Counted from the first letter of the stretch, positions 46,090 to 58,779 are shown. The stretch: DNA of 64,000 nucleotides from Eublepharis macularius (GCF_028583425.1 NC_072793.1:171469681-171533680); one strand, 5' to 3'. A program made the numbers and translations. Notes: generated by a model from the letters alone, not told the origin.

Positions 46090-48340
46090 CCGCCGCATGC
46101 ACATTTTGCCAGTGTTCCCCACCGCAGTAACCGTAACTTCTCACTCTCCAACTTCAGCTGCGATCTCCCTGCCACCCTTTGGCACAGACACTCCTCATTC
46201 ACGTCAGAACTCTCCATCTGATGAGCTTATATAACATGAAAACATTAACCAACAACTTCTACCTGTTCATAGATCCCATTCTCGTGGCATACTGTCTCTC
46301 ATTTTGACCTAGAGTTGCTTTTCCTCTGTTCTCTCCACTCTCTTTCTCTGCACTCGTTTTTTTTCAGTTCATAACCTCCTTTCCATTTCTTTTCTCTTTG
46401 CCATTCCCCTCTCAACTTTCTGATCTCCTTCTATAGCTTGCATACGTGGCCTTGTTACTGTTTTCTTCATTCCTCATTTTTTCAGCCTCCTTGGACTTCA
46501 CATGCTCCTCTCCCAGCTTCAATCTCCTACAAATTTTAACAGGAAAGGAGCCATAATTGCCCTTCTCTGTCTCCTTTATTCTCATGTGTTGTTTTCTTAT
46601 CATTCAAACCTCCAAAACATCCATTCTGCTTTCCTCTTACACAGTCCTGATTTCTTGTTATAACACACAACAAATCTCCTTCCCACACTGTCCTCTTCCA
46701 CAGAGAATGCACATCTAAGTGTAGGTGTTGATTTTGCTCATTGCATGAGCAATTTGCATGCCTTACAATTCTTGTCCTTGCAGTTTGGCATGCCAATGCA
46801 AAATAACAAAAAACATTCTTACCTTCTGGAAAGCCCCTTTTCTTTGAGCGCTGTTCTGCTTGCAAACATCACTCCCATATGGCCAAAAATTAGACACCAA
46901 AAGGAGAATCTTCCTTTTTACTAAGAATTATTCTAATTGTAAGACCTCTGGAGTGAAAGTATCGGGGTTTCTTCCTTTTGTACAAAATGTCCAGCCAATC
47001 AGTCTCTTGGTTTAAATTTAATGTTTAGATTTATAGCCAACTCCTTTATTGTTTGCCTGTTTTTTCTCTCCCTTCTTTTGCTCCTTTTAAGACAATGTAC
47101 TGATTTGTAGCGTGCTTTTTATCTCCTGAGACTCATGTATAGTGTTCTATAGTAAGGCGCTTATCATCACTCCTCGTATAATGGTAACTTATCCTAAGCA
47201 CAGTCACTAAAGAATAGGAAGCAAAACTGTATCAAGCTCCCGTTTCCCAGACCTCCATATCCACATTGCCATGTCCTGGGGGGTAAAGGGCCCTATTTCT
47301 CTAGTGCTGATGTTAGGTGTTCATGGTTTTAATCATATATATGCATATTAATCTATATATTCTTATGTAGTTCTTCACCTCTGTAGAGTTAAATTGCTGG
47401 TCAGGAAAAACACCAAAATTTCAAGATCACCTCTCAACCTTACAGTTCATTTTGATAGCTGGAAAAAATAGCAGACTTATTGCTTTTTAATTGTAAACAA
47501 GTGCCTCCTGCTTTCTCCCCAAAAGAGATGCAGCAGTGCCACATCTCTTACTCCCACAAAGTCTCCACATGTTCTTCTGATGATCCCACTACTGACACCA
47601 AATGGCAGGTACAAGGTTGCCCCTGTGGCCCCCTGCCTTCTACTACATAGCTGATCAGACTCTGGAACAGGGCTGGGGCCTCATGGGCTTGTAACCAGCA
47701 GTGAACAGACAGTTCTAGGTAAGGATTCTTTTACGAAAACCTTTATTGAAAACATTTACATCCCACATCAACCTCATTCCCACTGACTAGAAGTTACGTT
47801 GGCTAGACCTGATGATGGGGTACCCAGGCTGCTATGCAGGTAGCAGAACTCTGGCACCTGCACATCCTAGCCCTTTCATTTCTGTGGCAGAGGATGTCAT
47901 AGTACCTTTGGCCCTCCTCTGCTCTTTATTCAGCTCTTTAATTCTCTGCAAAATTTGGAGTCCCCAGTTTGTGCATCATGGTACCAGCTTGACATCTTTG
48001 TTGCCCCTTTGCCAGGTTCATCGGCTCTGCCCGTATCTGGCTGTTCCAGGTTCTGTTTCTTTTTAGCTTATAATAGCAGAGCGGTGGGGAAGGTGGAGCT
48101 TGGCTTCCCATCTCTTCACATATGCCGTGCCGTTCCGCCACTATCTATTCTAGGGCCAGGAGACGGGACCTTTGATCTTCAACCTACATGATGATCCTTC
48201 TGTATACAGCTTGCAAGTATTCTCTGTTTCTAAATGTCGCTTAAGAAATTATGGATCCTGAGTACACAGAAGGGTTCAGGGACAGTTGCAATTGCAAGTG
48301 AATTGTTTTGCTTCACCCTGCAGACTTACAAGCAGAAATC
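46090..48340. other. Intergenic, nothing recognised
   Basis: AT-rich with short open frames only. I see no repeat family I can name and no exon. The stretch 50601-52050 is equally unassigned. Confidence 0.4.
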
Positions 48341-48344
48341 TAAG

Positions 48345-48502
48345 TATTTAACCCATTGTATTGTCGAAGGCTTCCACGGCCGGAGAACGATGGTTGTTGT
48401 GGGTTTTCCGGGCTGTATTGCCGTGGTCTTGGCATTGTAGTTCCTGACCAAGACCACGGCAATACAGCCCGGAAAACCCACAACAACCATATTTAACCCA
48501 TT
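48345..48502 (+). mobile_element. Second fold-back family, 132-bp short copy, with 13-bp target duplication
   Basis: Same family as 42054-42303 with a shortened centre. Element 48358-48489, flanked by TATTTAACCCATT at 48345-48357 and 48490-48502. The left part keeps the extra GTCGAAGGCTTCCACGG stretch; the right arm starts CCAAGACCACGGCAATACAG. Confidence 0.8.
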
Positions 48503-48739
48503 AGTAACCAGTTGTCACTTATATGGCCAGATGTATAGGGGAACTGTTACTGGTCTTGACCAAAAAGTTCATGGAGGATGTTTTTGAAATTTGGAAACAG
48601 AGCTGGCCTAGTATCTCAGCTAAATGTGCCAAAAAGAGAGTCTAGAGACCCAGAATATGATAGCAGATTAGAAACAGTATGATCCGTGTTACGAAGTGGT
48701 TACCAAGGGTGAACTGAGTGCTGGTTGCAGTTAATCTGT

Positions 48740-49690
48740 CTTAAAGAAAAAAAAAGTTCCCCGTGAGGTTTAATGGGCTGTAGGGCCAGGGAGGGGCCTG
48801 CAGGAGTCTTGGTATGGGACGCCCTTCTTCGTGGACTACAACTCCCAGCTGCCCCGGGCCAAGAAAGTGCAGGAAAAATAAGGGGTGGAGCAGCCTTAAT
48901 AGAAATACCCAGCCTAATCTGAGGGGAAGGAGTCGCCTTCTTGGTTGAAGAAGGAGAGGCTCCTGCTGCTGGGTGAAACCCAGGTGCCTAGGCCCTAAAT
49001 GTGGAGGGCCTGGGAGGCAGCAGAAAGGAAATAAAGGGTGAACCTTCCCTGAGACCACTACCCCTTAAGGTAGAGTAGTGGTAGGGAAAGCAGATGGCGG
49101 TTCTCTTCAGTTTGATTTTCTGCCCTAGGGGTTCTGAAAAGGGGGGCCTACCACTATGAGCAGAACCACAAGTGACAAAAGGCACAGATTGGACACTTGT
49201 CAGCTTCCCTCAAGTTTTGATGGGAAATGTAGGCAGCTTGGCAGAATGTTGGACAAGTGACAGTTGAAAAGTCCATCGGACAGCAGTCAGAGAGCGAAGC
49301 TGCGAGGCCAGGATGCCTACATTTCCCATCAAGACTTGAGGGAAGCAGACAAGTGTCCAATCTGTGCCTTTTGTCACTTGTGGTTCTGCTCTATGTGTGG
49401 TGCCTTTACCTGCTTTGTGTGCAAGTGCTCTGTATATAGTTATTGAATTATACTTTTTGAATATAAAGAACCTTGTGGTTCTCTGGCTACGTAACCTCCC
49501 CCACTTGGCATGCTACAAGAAGGGAGGGAGCCTAGGAGAAACTGATAAGGCTAGAACTCAGTGGGTTGCCAATTCTCCAGGGCCCAACCAAAGACTGGGT
49601 AATTCACTTCCCAGTACGGAAATTCAGCCGGAGGGGTCTCACTGCCCCTCAGTCAGGCGGTGTACAAATCAGTGAGTGGTGGCAGCGATG
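48740..49690 (+). mobile_element. Possible LTR-type element fossil
   Basis: Roughly 950 bp of unusual unique-looking sequence with a TATA-like and AATATAAAGAACC stretch at about 49430-49470, ending at GTGGTGGCAGCGATGG. It could be one terminal repeat and leader of an old LTR element. A palindromic DNA transposon (49158-49391) is inserted in it. No coding domains are recognised. Weak. Confidence 0.2.
49155..49394 (+). mobile_element. 234-bp palindromic DNA transposon (MITE), copy 2
   Basis: Element 49158-49391, same length and termini as the copy at 27978, flanked by TAT on both sides. It is inserted in the possible LTR-type fossil at 48740-49690. Confidence 0.75.
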
Positions 49691-49809
49691 GAGAGAGTGA
49701 GCCACGCCCACCAGGGATGGTGGGAGGCGGATAGCAGGGCTAGCAGGCCATTGACAGTTGCCCAGACTGAGAGCCAGTGCCCGTTCTGCCACAATCCGTA
49801 TCAAGAGAT

Positions 49810-49975
49810 AAGGGCTGTTTCCAGACGGCTTACCTACCTCCGGAACGTCGTGCCATGTTGCGGGGAAAACGCGAAATATTGCGTTTTCTCGCACGGGAAA
49901 ACGCGATATTTCGCGTTTTCCCCGCAACATGGCGCGACGTTCCGGAGGCAGGCAAGCCGTCTGGAAACGGCCAAG
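49810..49975 (+). mobile_element. CG-rich palindromic element (MITE) with 3-bp target duplication
   Basis: Element 49813-49972 with termini GGCTGTTTCCAGACGGC and CCGTCTGGAAACGGCC, flanked by AAG on both sides. The centre is a near-perfect mirror around GAAAACGCGAAATATTGCG. Related copies are at 58254-58465 and 39843-39910. Confidence 0.75.
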
Positions 49976-50334
49976 ATGTGTTGAGGCCCAAGTGCAAGAA
50001 GCATCTCAGATTGGCAGGAATGCCTAAACTTCACAAAAGTTGGGGGGAGGGGGAGTTCAAAGATGGGATATTCTGGTGGGCTGACAGGTATTCATATGCA
50101 TGAGAAACTTATAAACACTATTTTTAAACATATTTTGATACAACAAAAAGTAAAAGCAATGAACTAAGAGTTTTTACATATTTAAGAGGTTATTTGAGCA
50201 TAGTTTAATATGTATGGTGTTTGAGGTTACAAGATAGTTAGCTAAGAATGTTCGTGCTTATCAAGTGGGACAGCTAGCTATAGTTGGAAGATGATTTTAA
50301 AAACCTGTAAATATGGGGAGCAGAGTCAGTTGGG

Positions 50335-50600
50335 TGCTTATAATAACAATAACAACAACATTTGATTTATATACCACCCTTCAGGACAACTTAATGCCCA
50401 CTCAGAGCAGTTTATGAAGTATGCCATTATTATCCCCACAAGAAAACACCCTGTGAGGTGGGTGGGGCTGAGAGAGCTCCAGAGAGCTGTGACTAGCCCA
50501 AGGTCACCTAGCTGGCTTCAAGCAGAGGAGTGGGGAATCAAACCCAGCTCTCCAGATTAGAGTCCCGCGCTCTTAACCACTACACCAAACTGGCTTGTGA
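50335..50600 (-). repeat. tRNA-derived SINE (family 2)
   Basis: AATAACAACAACATTTGATT, ACCACCCTTCAGGACAACTT and the head CTTAACCACTACACCAAACT. Confidence 0.72.
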
Positions 50601-52055
50601 CTTGCTTATCTTTGAGTAAGATATTTTAATGCACTTATGTAATTGTCCTATAATTATCTATGTAGAAGTAACAGATGATATAATTTTCTTTTGAGTTTAT
50701 CAGTGTTAAACATGAAAATAGTTAAGTCGCAATAAAGGTTAAAATGGAAAAAATGAAGGATAAAATGGAAACAAAGATCCCCTAATAATATCATTTGCAT
50801 ACTGACCCATAATGAACCAGAAACATTTAACTCCTCTTTCCAGGAATTAAATGATCTGCTATAGGAAAGTTAGCTAGACACCTAGGGCTTCTTAAGTGCA
50901 TGCCTGTATCTGAATCAGGTCTAACTAGAGTCATCCAGAATACAGTGAGAGCCATGAAATATAGATGCTGCGCCTCGTGTACCCTCTGACCAGTATGGCT
51001 TCTATGCCTTTTGCAGGTTGCTCTGAGAAGCTATGGGTGAGTTGTTTCTGCCATAGCATGCTGGACAGATGGCTTTCTGAGCCAGGGCGGTGCACCGCCC
51101 GGACTGGAACCAGTGAGAGGGTGGACCCATGGCAGAATGGCAGGATGCACACTGGTCACTGCAGCCATCCCACACTGTACCAGGCATGTCGTCCTTCCTC
51201 TCTCTCACCATGGATGGAACCTCCATTTGCTAGAATACCCGTCCTGAGGCTCATGCCTTGCCTATCTAAATGACATCTCAGATGAGAGGTGGCACCCACT
51301 GTAGGTCAATGCGAGGGAAAGAGGAAGTACTTGCTGACTCCTGGCCCAAGGCTACCCCGATCATATCAGGAGCCGTGTCCTACCCACACTGTAATCAGTG
51401 TGGGGTTATCCCTTCAGTGTCTGTTTCCAGAGATGAAGGACCTGTGGGGTTCTGAACAGACATCTTAGTTATACTGCATCATCATGAGCTCTTCCCTTTG
51501 GTTGTAAGTGCTAAAGGCCCCCTCTGTAGTACTATGCTATGCTGTGCTATCTCTGTGCTTTTCCCACCACCAGAGCACAATGCTGCATGCTCTCCGTGTG
51601 GACATCCGGGGTCTGAGAAAATGAGCACCGTGCCATGTGCCCTAACGTCTGAGCTAAATGAGCATCTTGGCTGGGATTTATGTCGTTCCTGGGTGTATGC
51701 CCCTGGGTGTGGGGGCTTGCGCCGGTGCAGGTGAGGTGCATGATTGGCTACAGCCATGGTCATCTTGAGCTACTCCAGTGCAAGTAGACAAAGACACATC
51801 AGTGGGGTTGCTTGGGCTTTCAAGTTTGTTACAGGCGTAACATTTCTCCCATTGAGGTAGGCATTCCCAGGCTGGAGAGGCTTATGGAACTGACTAACTC
51901 CCCCAAACTCCCAGACACTTCCATTCCCAATAGCTTGGAAATGGAAGTGTCTGGGACACTGAACCCACTGGCACCCAACTGCTGCGTCGCCATGCCTCTG
52001 GGCTCTGCAGGCATAACTCTAGCATCCGCCTGCAGAACTGGCAGGTATGCCAGTG

Positions 52056-52057
52056 GT

Positions 52058-52101
<44 letters not shown>
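52056..52101 (+). repeat. (GTA)n microsatellite
   Basis: About 15 perfect GTA triplets. They produce artificial poly-Val and poly-Thr open frames, which I do not call as genes. Confidence 0.95.
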
Positions 52102-52129
52102 TCCCTGACTCTGATGTAATTGAGCAGTG

Positions 52130-52640
52130 ATTGTGTGACCAAAGAACAAGACTTTCTCAGATATTAAACCTGAATAAACACAAAGGAAAACAACTGGGCT
52201 AGAAGACCAAAAACCTAAATGAAGAAAGTGAAGAAATGGAAGAGGCAGAAGGTGAAACAGTGCGGACTGAAATAGTGAGACCGATGCCTCAACAACGAGA
52301 CGATATTCACAACATGGTGGAAGAACATCCAATTTTAGTAGAGAAGCAAGAAGATTTAAGAAGAATCCTTGAAACGATGGCTAGCTTGGGGGATCGAAGG
52401 CGTTTGCCAAGCTTGAAGCTTGTCCCAGAAAATTAATTACAGGATATCATCAACAATATCAGCTCTCCCATTGCTGCAATACGCACTGCCACTATCCAGC
52501 AAACAAACCAGTTGTTCTACAGTTCAGCTGTGGTTGTAATGAGAGAGTTTGGGTATGACAATGACAAATCAAGGAACATACTGAAAAAGAAGACATCAAA
52601 ATGGAAGTTTCACCTTGATCGAAAACTCAACAAAACATCA
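52130..52640 (+). mobile_element. Probable non-LTR retroelement remnant (R4/R2-like N-terminal region)
   Basis: A degraded plus-strand reading frame with a highly charged first part (EEAEGETVRTEIVRP, DLRRILETMASL) and then AIRTATIQQTNQLFYSSAV, VVMREFGYDN and SKWKFHLDRKL. The second part resembles the segment in front of the reverse transcriptase in R4/R2-type LINEs (TNxLIYxxAxVxxExxGY, then WKxRLExK). That resemblance is from memory and moderate. The element is broken and has no RT domain here. It sits just before the gene 5 promoter. Confidence 0.35.
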
Positions 52641-52689
52641 ACAATAATTATAGTTCTTGTGGTTGTTAAACCTGCCAACGTATTCTCTT

Positions 52690-53250
52690 TGCTAACAATG
52701 TGTGCATTTTTTTCTCCTACTTGCCTCCTTGAACGTCTAAACGGCTCTCTAAGGGTTAAAGAGAGAGATGCAGACCTAGAGAGGGACCTGGAGTGCGGGA
52801 AAGGGGGGGGGGGGAGCCGTTTCCTGCCCCCCCCCAAAGAAGCCTCTCTGTGCCCCCGGGGGCTGTGCAAGGGCCGAGAGGGAACCCGGTGGGCTCAAAG
52901 GGGCTTGGCGGGGGAGGCAATTGGGGGTGGGAAGCAATGCAAGACGCAGAGCAGAGAGGAAGGAGGGGCGATGAAAGGAGGCGAAAGAACTCCCTCCCCA
53001 CAGTTCCTGCCCTGCCCCTCGTCCTCGTGCCCCAGGGAGAGCCGCTCGGGCGCTTTGTGCAGAGTCACGAGGTCCCTTCAGGGCAGGATCCGAACCCAGC
53101 GCCCTTGGGAGGTTGGACGGGGCTGGTGGCTTCAGGTTCGGGGGCGCTGAGGAAGAGCCGTGATGATGGTGGGAGAGGCGGGAAGGGAGGCTGGAGGGGG
53201 CGTCTATGGGGAAGGATGGGGCAGATGCGGGGGGCACGGACTGTGTCACT
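52690..53250 (+). promoter_or_regulatory. Putative promoter and 5' non-coding exon of gene 5
   Basis: CpG-rich, G-rich segment that matches the one at 34640-35085 in front of gene 4, including the CTTTGTGCAGAG and GCAGGATCCGAACC stretches. It is best read as the duplicated promoter and untranslated first exon of a KRAB gene. A donor-like CAGGTAAAGG lies at about 53276. Long open frames across it follow from the GC richness and are not convincing genes. Confidence 0.4.
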
Positions 53251-55278
53251 CGAGTGCGGGAAGACCCACAAGGTCCAGGTAAAGGGAGCCCCCCGCGCAG
53301 GCCCGCGCCGAGTCACTCCTGACCCATGTGTGTGTGTGTGTGGGGGGGGGGACTTGGCATCACGACGTTTTCTTGGCCGACTTGGCCACGGGGTGGTTTG
53401 CCGTTGCCTTCCCCTTGCTGATTTCTTAGGCCCGCACAGGAGAGCCTAAAGGGGGAATTGGGGTTCGCTGAGGAAGCCTGCCTGGATACCAGCACAGCGC
53501 CCCTTTCTCTTTGGGAAACGGGAGGCGGGTTAGACTTTCTCCACGTGGGTTGTTTGCCCGGGACTGTAACCGTTTGCGGAAGGGGTCTTTCCCTGCTCCT
53601 ATTGGGGAATTTTCCAGGCGCTTTTCCTAATCCACTTAGCTGCAAAAGTCGAATTTCGGCAACCCAGCCTAGATGGCTGCCGCTTCACATTCTCTATTCC
53701 CCCCTCCCCTGGGAAGGGGTGTGGGTGGAGGGTCTTTGGGGGGCTTTTGATCAACAGTTGAGAATTGTCATATTGTTACAACCAGGCTTCTCTAAAGTTA
53801 TGATATTCAATGTCTGATTTTACAAACAAACTAAAAAAAATCCCAGTGGCATGTGTGTTGGGGGGCACTGCTGGGTTTGGGGGGCTGAGGAAATGCAGGG
53901 AAACTGGTCACGTGGAAGCCCCATTGCCCCTGGGCTGTCTCTGCATGGCAGCAGCTTTGGGGGAATCACAGAAGTGGCGGAAGACATCTTAGATGACCCC
54001 CCCCCCACCTGCCACACACCTCCTCTTATGCGTCAGCCAGGGCAGAGAGTTGCGGTGGTGGAGTGGAGGATGTAAATTTGGGCACTTGGATTCAAGGCAG
54101 CATCCATTGAGACAAGTTTCCCCTCTCTTCTAATCTCCCTGCCTCAGAAAACCCTCCTGGCCAGGACAGAGAGGGCAGAACTTTTTCCCTGCAATACTAG
54201 TTTTCTCTGTGCAGGGAGATTTTCATTCCTAGGTGCCATCTCCCTTCTGCTGCCTCCTACTTAAAGAGCAGAAATGGAGAATTTCCAAGGAAACCTTCTG
54301 CGACAACAGCAACGTTGTGTCCTTTCCTCCTGGGAAATGGAAATTGATATCTTAGACCTTTTTACATGAAGGCGATTTGCCCCCCCCCCCCGGTTTGAGG
54401 GTGTTGTGAAAGTGGGTTATTTCTCCTACTTCTCCCCAGCATCATAGAGCATTTGGGCACCTCCCATAATCCCGCCTCTTTTCTCTGGTCTTTCCCAAAC
54501 CTACTTTGCTCCCTTCAGATTATTCTGCTCCCATTCAAACCACAGCCATTTTTCATTCCCCTGCCCTGGGAAGGGAGGTGCAGTCTCTGTTTTGGTTTTG
54601 GAGTCAGCAGTTGCATGATCACAGTGTTTCTATCAGTTAGTAGAGCCGGTCTCCTCTGGAGTAGGCCAGCTAGGCTTAGGAAGGCAGAGTGGCAGGGCCT
54701 GTAGCTGGGAGCACAGGGCCTGCACGTAGGGATCCAGTTGATCCAGCAAGGCAGCCTTCTCAATCCTCAGTCTCAATAGGCCAGGTGTCAGCCAGGCTCA
54801 ACTGCATGTGCTGGCAGAAGTTGGCATGCTTGAGGCCCTGCCGGGCTCTGGCCAGAAAGGCATCACCCTCTGCTCTGGATTGACAGGGCGGTTGCATGCA
54901 GGGCTAGTTTTCTCTGTGCAGGGAGATTCGCATTTCTGGTTGGCATCACCCACCTGCCGCCTCGAGTCAGGCAGTCTTCCTATTACTCTGTGGCGCTGCC
55001 ACTTCATTCCCAGCCTGTTTTGGTCATTGCATAGGGTGGGCCAGAGGGTCTTGGTTTTCCTCAGCCGGGATGAGGGAATGGTGTCAAATGCCGCATTCAA
55101 GATATCTTGAACTGTGCCCAGAAGCAAATCCATAGACAGAACGGACTGGCACAGAAAATGTGTGTGCGCCAAAAAGCATTTCCCGTCCTCTTTCTTTTTC
55201 TCTCTCCAAGTCTGCAGCAAAAAGACAGCATTGATGCCTCCATTGCCATCTCCTCTGTGGTGAGAGGAAAAGAGCTGC

Positions 55279-55293
55279 AATGCAGCCCGCTCA
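55279..55293 (+). CDS. Gene 5, start exon (MQPAQ)
   Basis: ATG and four more codons encode Met-Gln-Pro-Ala-Gln before donor GTAAAG at 55294. It is identical in peptide and phase to the start exon of gene 4, 17.7 kb upstream, and reads in frame into the KRAB-A exon at 55929. Confidence 0.75.
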
Positions 55294-55901
55294 GGTAAAG
55301 GGCAGCCGGAGGGGTGGTGGGTCACTGGGGAGCTTTGCAGAGGATGGCAGGACTGTTTCCTTCTCTGCTCAGGGTACTGGGCTCCATGCCCTTGGCTATG
55401 GCACTGCCAGATGTCGAGGCTGCCCCCTGGGGAGATAGGAAAATGGTCACCCCCTCGCCTAAGATGGCCTGTGCAGGGAAGCCCAAAGAGGGACTATAGA
55501 AGGAGACGGGGCTATGGATTTCCCACAGGAAGGGATTTGTTCCTTTAATGTATGGACCTCTCTGCCCTCTTCCCCACAAGGCTGCTAACCACTTGTGAAT
55601 GAAAACAGCCCCTCCCCCAAGTTCCAAAATGCCCCCAGGGAGGGCTGAGAGAGGGCGAGCCCCATGTACCTATGATGGATGGTCTGATTTGCACCCAATT
55701 TAGGGATCTGCTCTGAACTCTGCTTTTCAGTAATTAAAGCCTCATCAGCTGAATTCAGCACAATCAAATGTTGCAAGTCAGACATGATTTGCAATATCCC
55801 GAAAAGCTCCTCTCCCCTCCTCTTTGTCCTGCTCTGCCAATATTCATTCATTGTCTCTATCTCCCGCCACCCTCAAATGGACCAGCTTTCCAGTGATGTA
55901 A

Positions 55902-56126
<225 letters not shown>

Positions 56127-56814
56127 TAATTATCAGCATGTATTTGCCTTCAGAGATGCTGATTTCTAGTGTGGTGTGTAGCCGTTGTGATGACAATCAC
56201 AGTCCTCCCATTTGGGCCTTGTATCTCCAGCTCTGTAATCCAAAGAAAATTTCCACTCAGGGTTACATCCGCTGAGGGAGTCCTAATAATTAAAGGGCAT
56301 TTATAATCCACTGCTCTTCCTGAGGTAAAAGCTGCTAGTAAAAAGTTGCCATTTCTCTGGGCCCTTCTCCCCCCTTCCCCAACTTCTGAGATCTGCCTGA
56401 TTTTTATAGCCCGCTAGATTAAACCAAATGAAGCCCCCAGGGCCTTTTGGATGAAAATTTCAAGTCTGTACCTCGTATTTATGAGCTTTAGTAGATTGCA
56501 GGATTTCTCTGCATGACATTTTCTCCTGCATGTGGACCAAAATCACCAACTCTCTGTCTCTGGGATGGTTTTAGTTATTGTCCAGAAAGAAGGAAGGCGA
56601 GCTTTTCCCCGCCCTCTGTCACAGCCTTCTCTTTTGGGGAGACAGGGCAACTCAGAATCGAGGGCTACTAAGTGATGCTAGCAGCCTACTTCCCTAACCA
56701 GGTCAGTCTTTGTTCCCATTTGAAAAGGGAGAGAATTCTCACCCCAATTATCTCCCGAACAGAAAATAAAAATGCAGAAGCCTGTCACAGTTCAAAATAA
56801 AAATTTCCTCTAGA

Positions 56815-57505
56815 TATTCATTTTTTATTTTATTGACCAAGTTAAAATCCCAATAAAAAGGGAAGAGAAAAGGGAAAGAAAAGAAAAAGAAACAGAGAAG
56901 AAAAAAGAGAAAAAAGGTGGAGACTTAAGAAAAACGAACATAAAATAATACATATATAAAAAGCCACTTCCCGTTTTTCTCTACAATAACAATCATATAT
57001 TTACAACAATTATAATTTGAATGCCTCCAAAATTTACCTTTTCAGTAATGCCCCCTTTTATTTAATTTTCCCAAATGTATCATCTTAGAAATCAAATCCA
57101 CACATCTATTCATTTTTCCATGTCTCTCACAGAAAGTCAATAAGGGGGTTTCAATTAACCATAAGGATAGGCAATGTTTTTATCTCTGATCAGAGCTGTA
57201 AGTTAAGCCATCTCCACTAACCCCCATCATTTTCACAATCCAGTCATCCATTGAAGGCAATACTGTACTTTTCCATTTTTGTGCATATAAATTCCTAGCC
57301 TCCGTTGTCATATATAAAAGTATATATAAAAAGAGGATGCCATGTTTCTTTTCCAACTCTTTCTCCACTAGTCCCAACAGAAAGACTTCTGGTTTTAATT
57401 GTATATTGATCTTTAAAAACTTCTGTATTATCCTATAAATTTGTGACCAAAATTTTTTTGCTTTAGGACAAGTCCACCAAAGGAGATAACATGTTCCTTC
57501 ATGTT
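56815..57505 (-). mobile_element. 5'-truncated L1 fragment in a gene 5 intron
   Basis: Minus-strand tail of an L1: the ORF2 C-terminus (LLWWTCPKAKKFW, then LYMTTEARNLYAQKWK and LPSMDDWIVK) at about 57180-57505, followed by an A-rich 3' UTR to about 56815. The peptide aligns with the C-terminus of the large L1 at 60.4-60.8 kb but is clearly diverged, so it comes from another subfamily and is older. Confidence 0.8.
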
Positions 57506-57709
57506 ACTCACATTTCCAAACAGGGTACGGGCACAGAATTCCAGGGCCAAGCAGTTCATTCTTGATCCATTCCTGCACTCCACCCCACCCTTTCCCTTGT
57601 CTCTTCTGTATCTCTGGAGGGACAGATTCAACAAGGCTTGGAATTTCTGGATTTATATGCTGCACTCTGAAGAGTTATAATTTTGTGGTCTTTCCCCTCT
57701 GATGCAAAG

Positions 57710-57802
57710 GACCTCCGATTGCCAAACCTGACCTCGTCTCCTGGCTAGAAGAGGAGGAAGAGCTGTTTCTCCTGACCTCTGATGAAGAGAAGGGATTATC
57801 AG
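57710..57802 (+). CDS. Gene 5, KRAB-B exon
   Basis: A 93-nt exon, phase 1 to phase 1, with AAAG acceptor and GTAGCT donor. It encodes PPIAKPDLVSWLEEEEELF and then LLTSDEEKGLS, matching both KRAB-B exons of gene 4. Its length equals the first gene 4 copy but its flanks follow the second. An L1 fragment (56815-57505) sits in the intron before it. No finger exon follows within the window, so the gene is partial here or beheaded. Confidence 0.78.
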
Positions 57803-58029
57803 GTAGCTGCTTAGATCTGTTGTGTCACTGTGTGTTGTCCCACGACTGTCCAAAGGGCGGTGGATTTCTGGGGCCTTGTTCATCCTCAGAGTTTGAACTG
57901 CTCCTCAAAAGAGCTTGCATGAGTTGTGAATGCTGAAATGGTGCCTGTGTTTCTGGAACATATATTTTCTGCCAAGTTAAGCTAAGTATGGTCTACTCTG
58001 AGAGACAGAGGCTTTCAGTTCCCCAGCCC

Positions 58030-58125
58030 TATTTCTCCAAAGATCCCTTGAACTGGCTGTGCCAGGCTGCAATGCTGGGACGTTATGCTTGCAAAGCAAA
58101 GTGTGCGCTTTACTGCAGAGACGTG
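58030..58125 (-). repeat. Family 3 SINE fragment, gene 5 counterpart
   Basis: AACTGGCTGTGCCAGGCTGC, then GCAAAGTGTGCGCTTTACTG; the orthologous place to 40020-40120. Confidence 0.5.
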
Positions 58126-58250
58126 GCCCAAAGCAATGCCAGGCAGCTCTCATCTGAACACGGGTTGTCTCTTTTCCTGACCACGTCAGATCAGGGCAGT
58201 GTTGTAAGTGATTCAGTCCATGTAAAATAGAGCCTCTGGCAGAGGAAATC

Positions 58251-58468
58251 CTGGGCCGTTTCCACACGGCTTACCTGCAGCCGCGCCACGCTGCAACGTC
58301 GCGGATCATGCAGGGGGAAATGCGAAATATTGCGTTTTCTCGCATGAGTTTTGTGCAACATCGGGCAAAACTCGCGCATGAAAATGCGATATTTCGCGTT
58401 TTCACCAGCACGAACTACGACGTTGCGGCATGGCGCGGCTGCAGGTAAGCCGTGTGGAAACGGCCCTG
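58251..58468 (+). mobile_element. CG-rich palindromic element (MITE), longer copy
   Basis: Element 58254-58465 with termini GGCCGTTTCCACACGGC, flanked by CTG on both sides. It shares the AATATTGCGTTTTCTCGCA core with the copy at 49813 and has further mirrored CGCGCC and AACGTCG blocks. Gene 4 has no insertion at the matching place, so it postdates the gene 4/5 duplication. Confidence 0.75.
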
Positions 58469-58554
58469 GTTTTCCCCACATGTATTAAACTCTAGCCAGG
58501 ATTCATATTCAAACCTTCTTTCATGTTCTCTGGGGCAGCCAGTCAGGAAGCTGA

Positions 58555-58775
58555 TTTAATAACCACCACCACCACCACCATGTGCTTATTATTGCCACAC
58601 TTAGAGCAATTGACAAAGTTAGTGTTATTATTATCCCCACAATACAGCTGGGATGCTGGGGTTGAGAGGAGCAGCTGATCCAAAGGCCGCCTGCGGAGTT
58701 CATGGCAGTTGTGGGAGTCGAACCAGTAGAGTGCCGATTCACAGCCCAGCTACTTAACCGCTATGCTACAGCACA
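58555..58775 (-). repeat. tRNA-derived SINE (family 2)
   Basis: ACCACCACCACCACC tail, TATTATCCCCACAATACAGC and the head GCTACTTAACCGCTATGC. Confidence 0.65.
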
Positions 58776-58779
58776 TGTG

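Noticed and set aside
51829-52332. Open frames with poly-Val or poly-Thr
   Set aside because: They are produced by the GTA triplet repeat at 52056-52101.
52512-53449. Long overlapping open frames on both strands across the gene 5 promoter region
   Set aside because: They follow from high GC content and few stop codons. No domain is recognisable, and the region matches a non-coding segment before gene 4.
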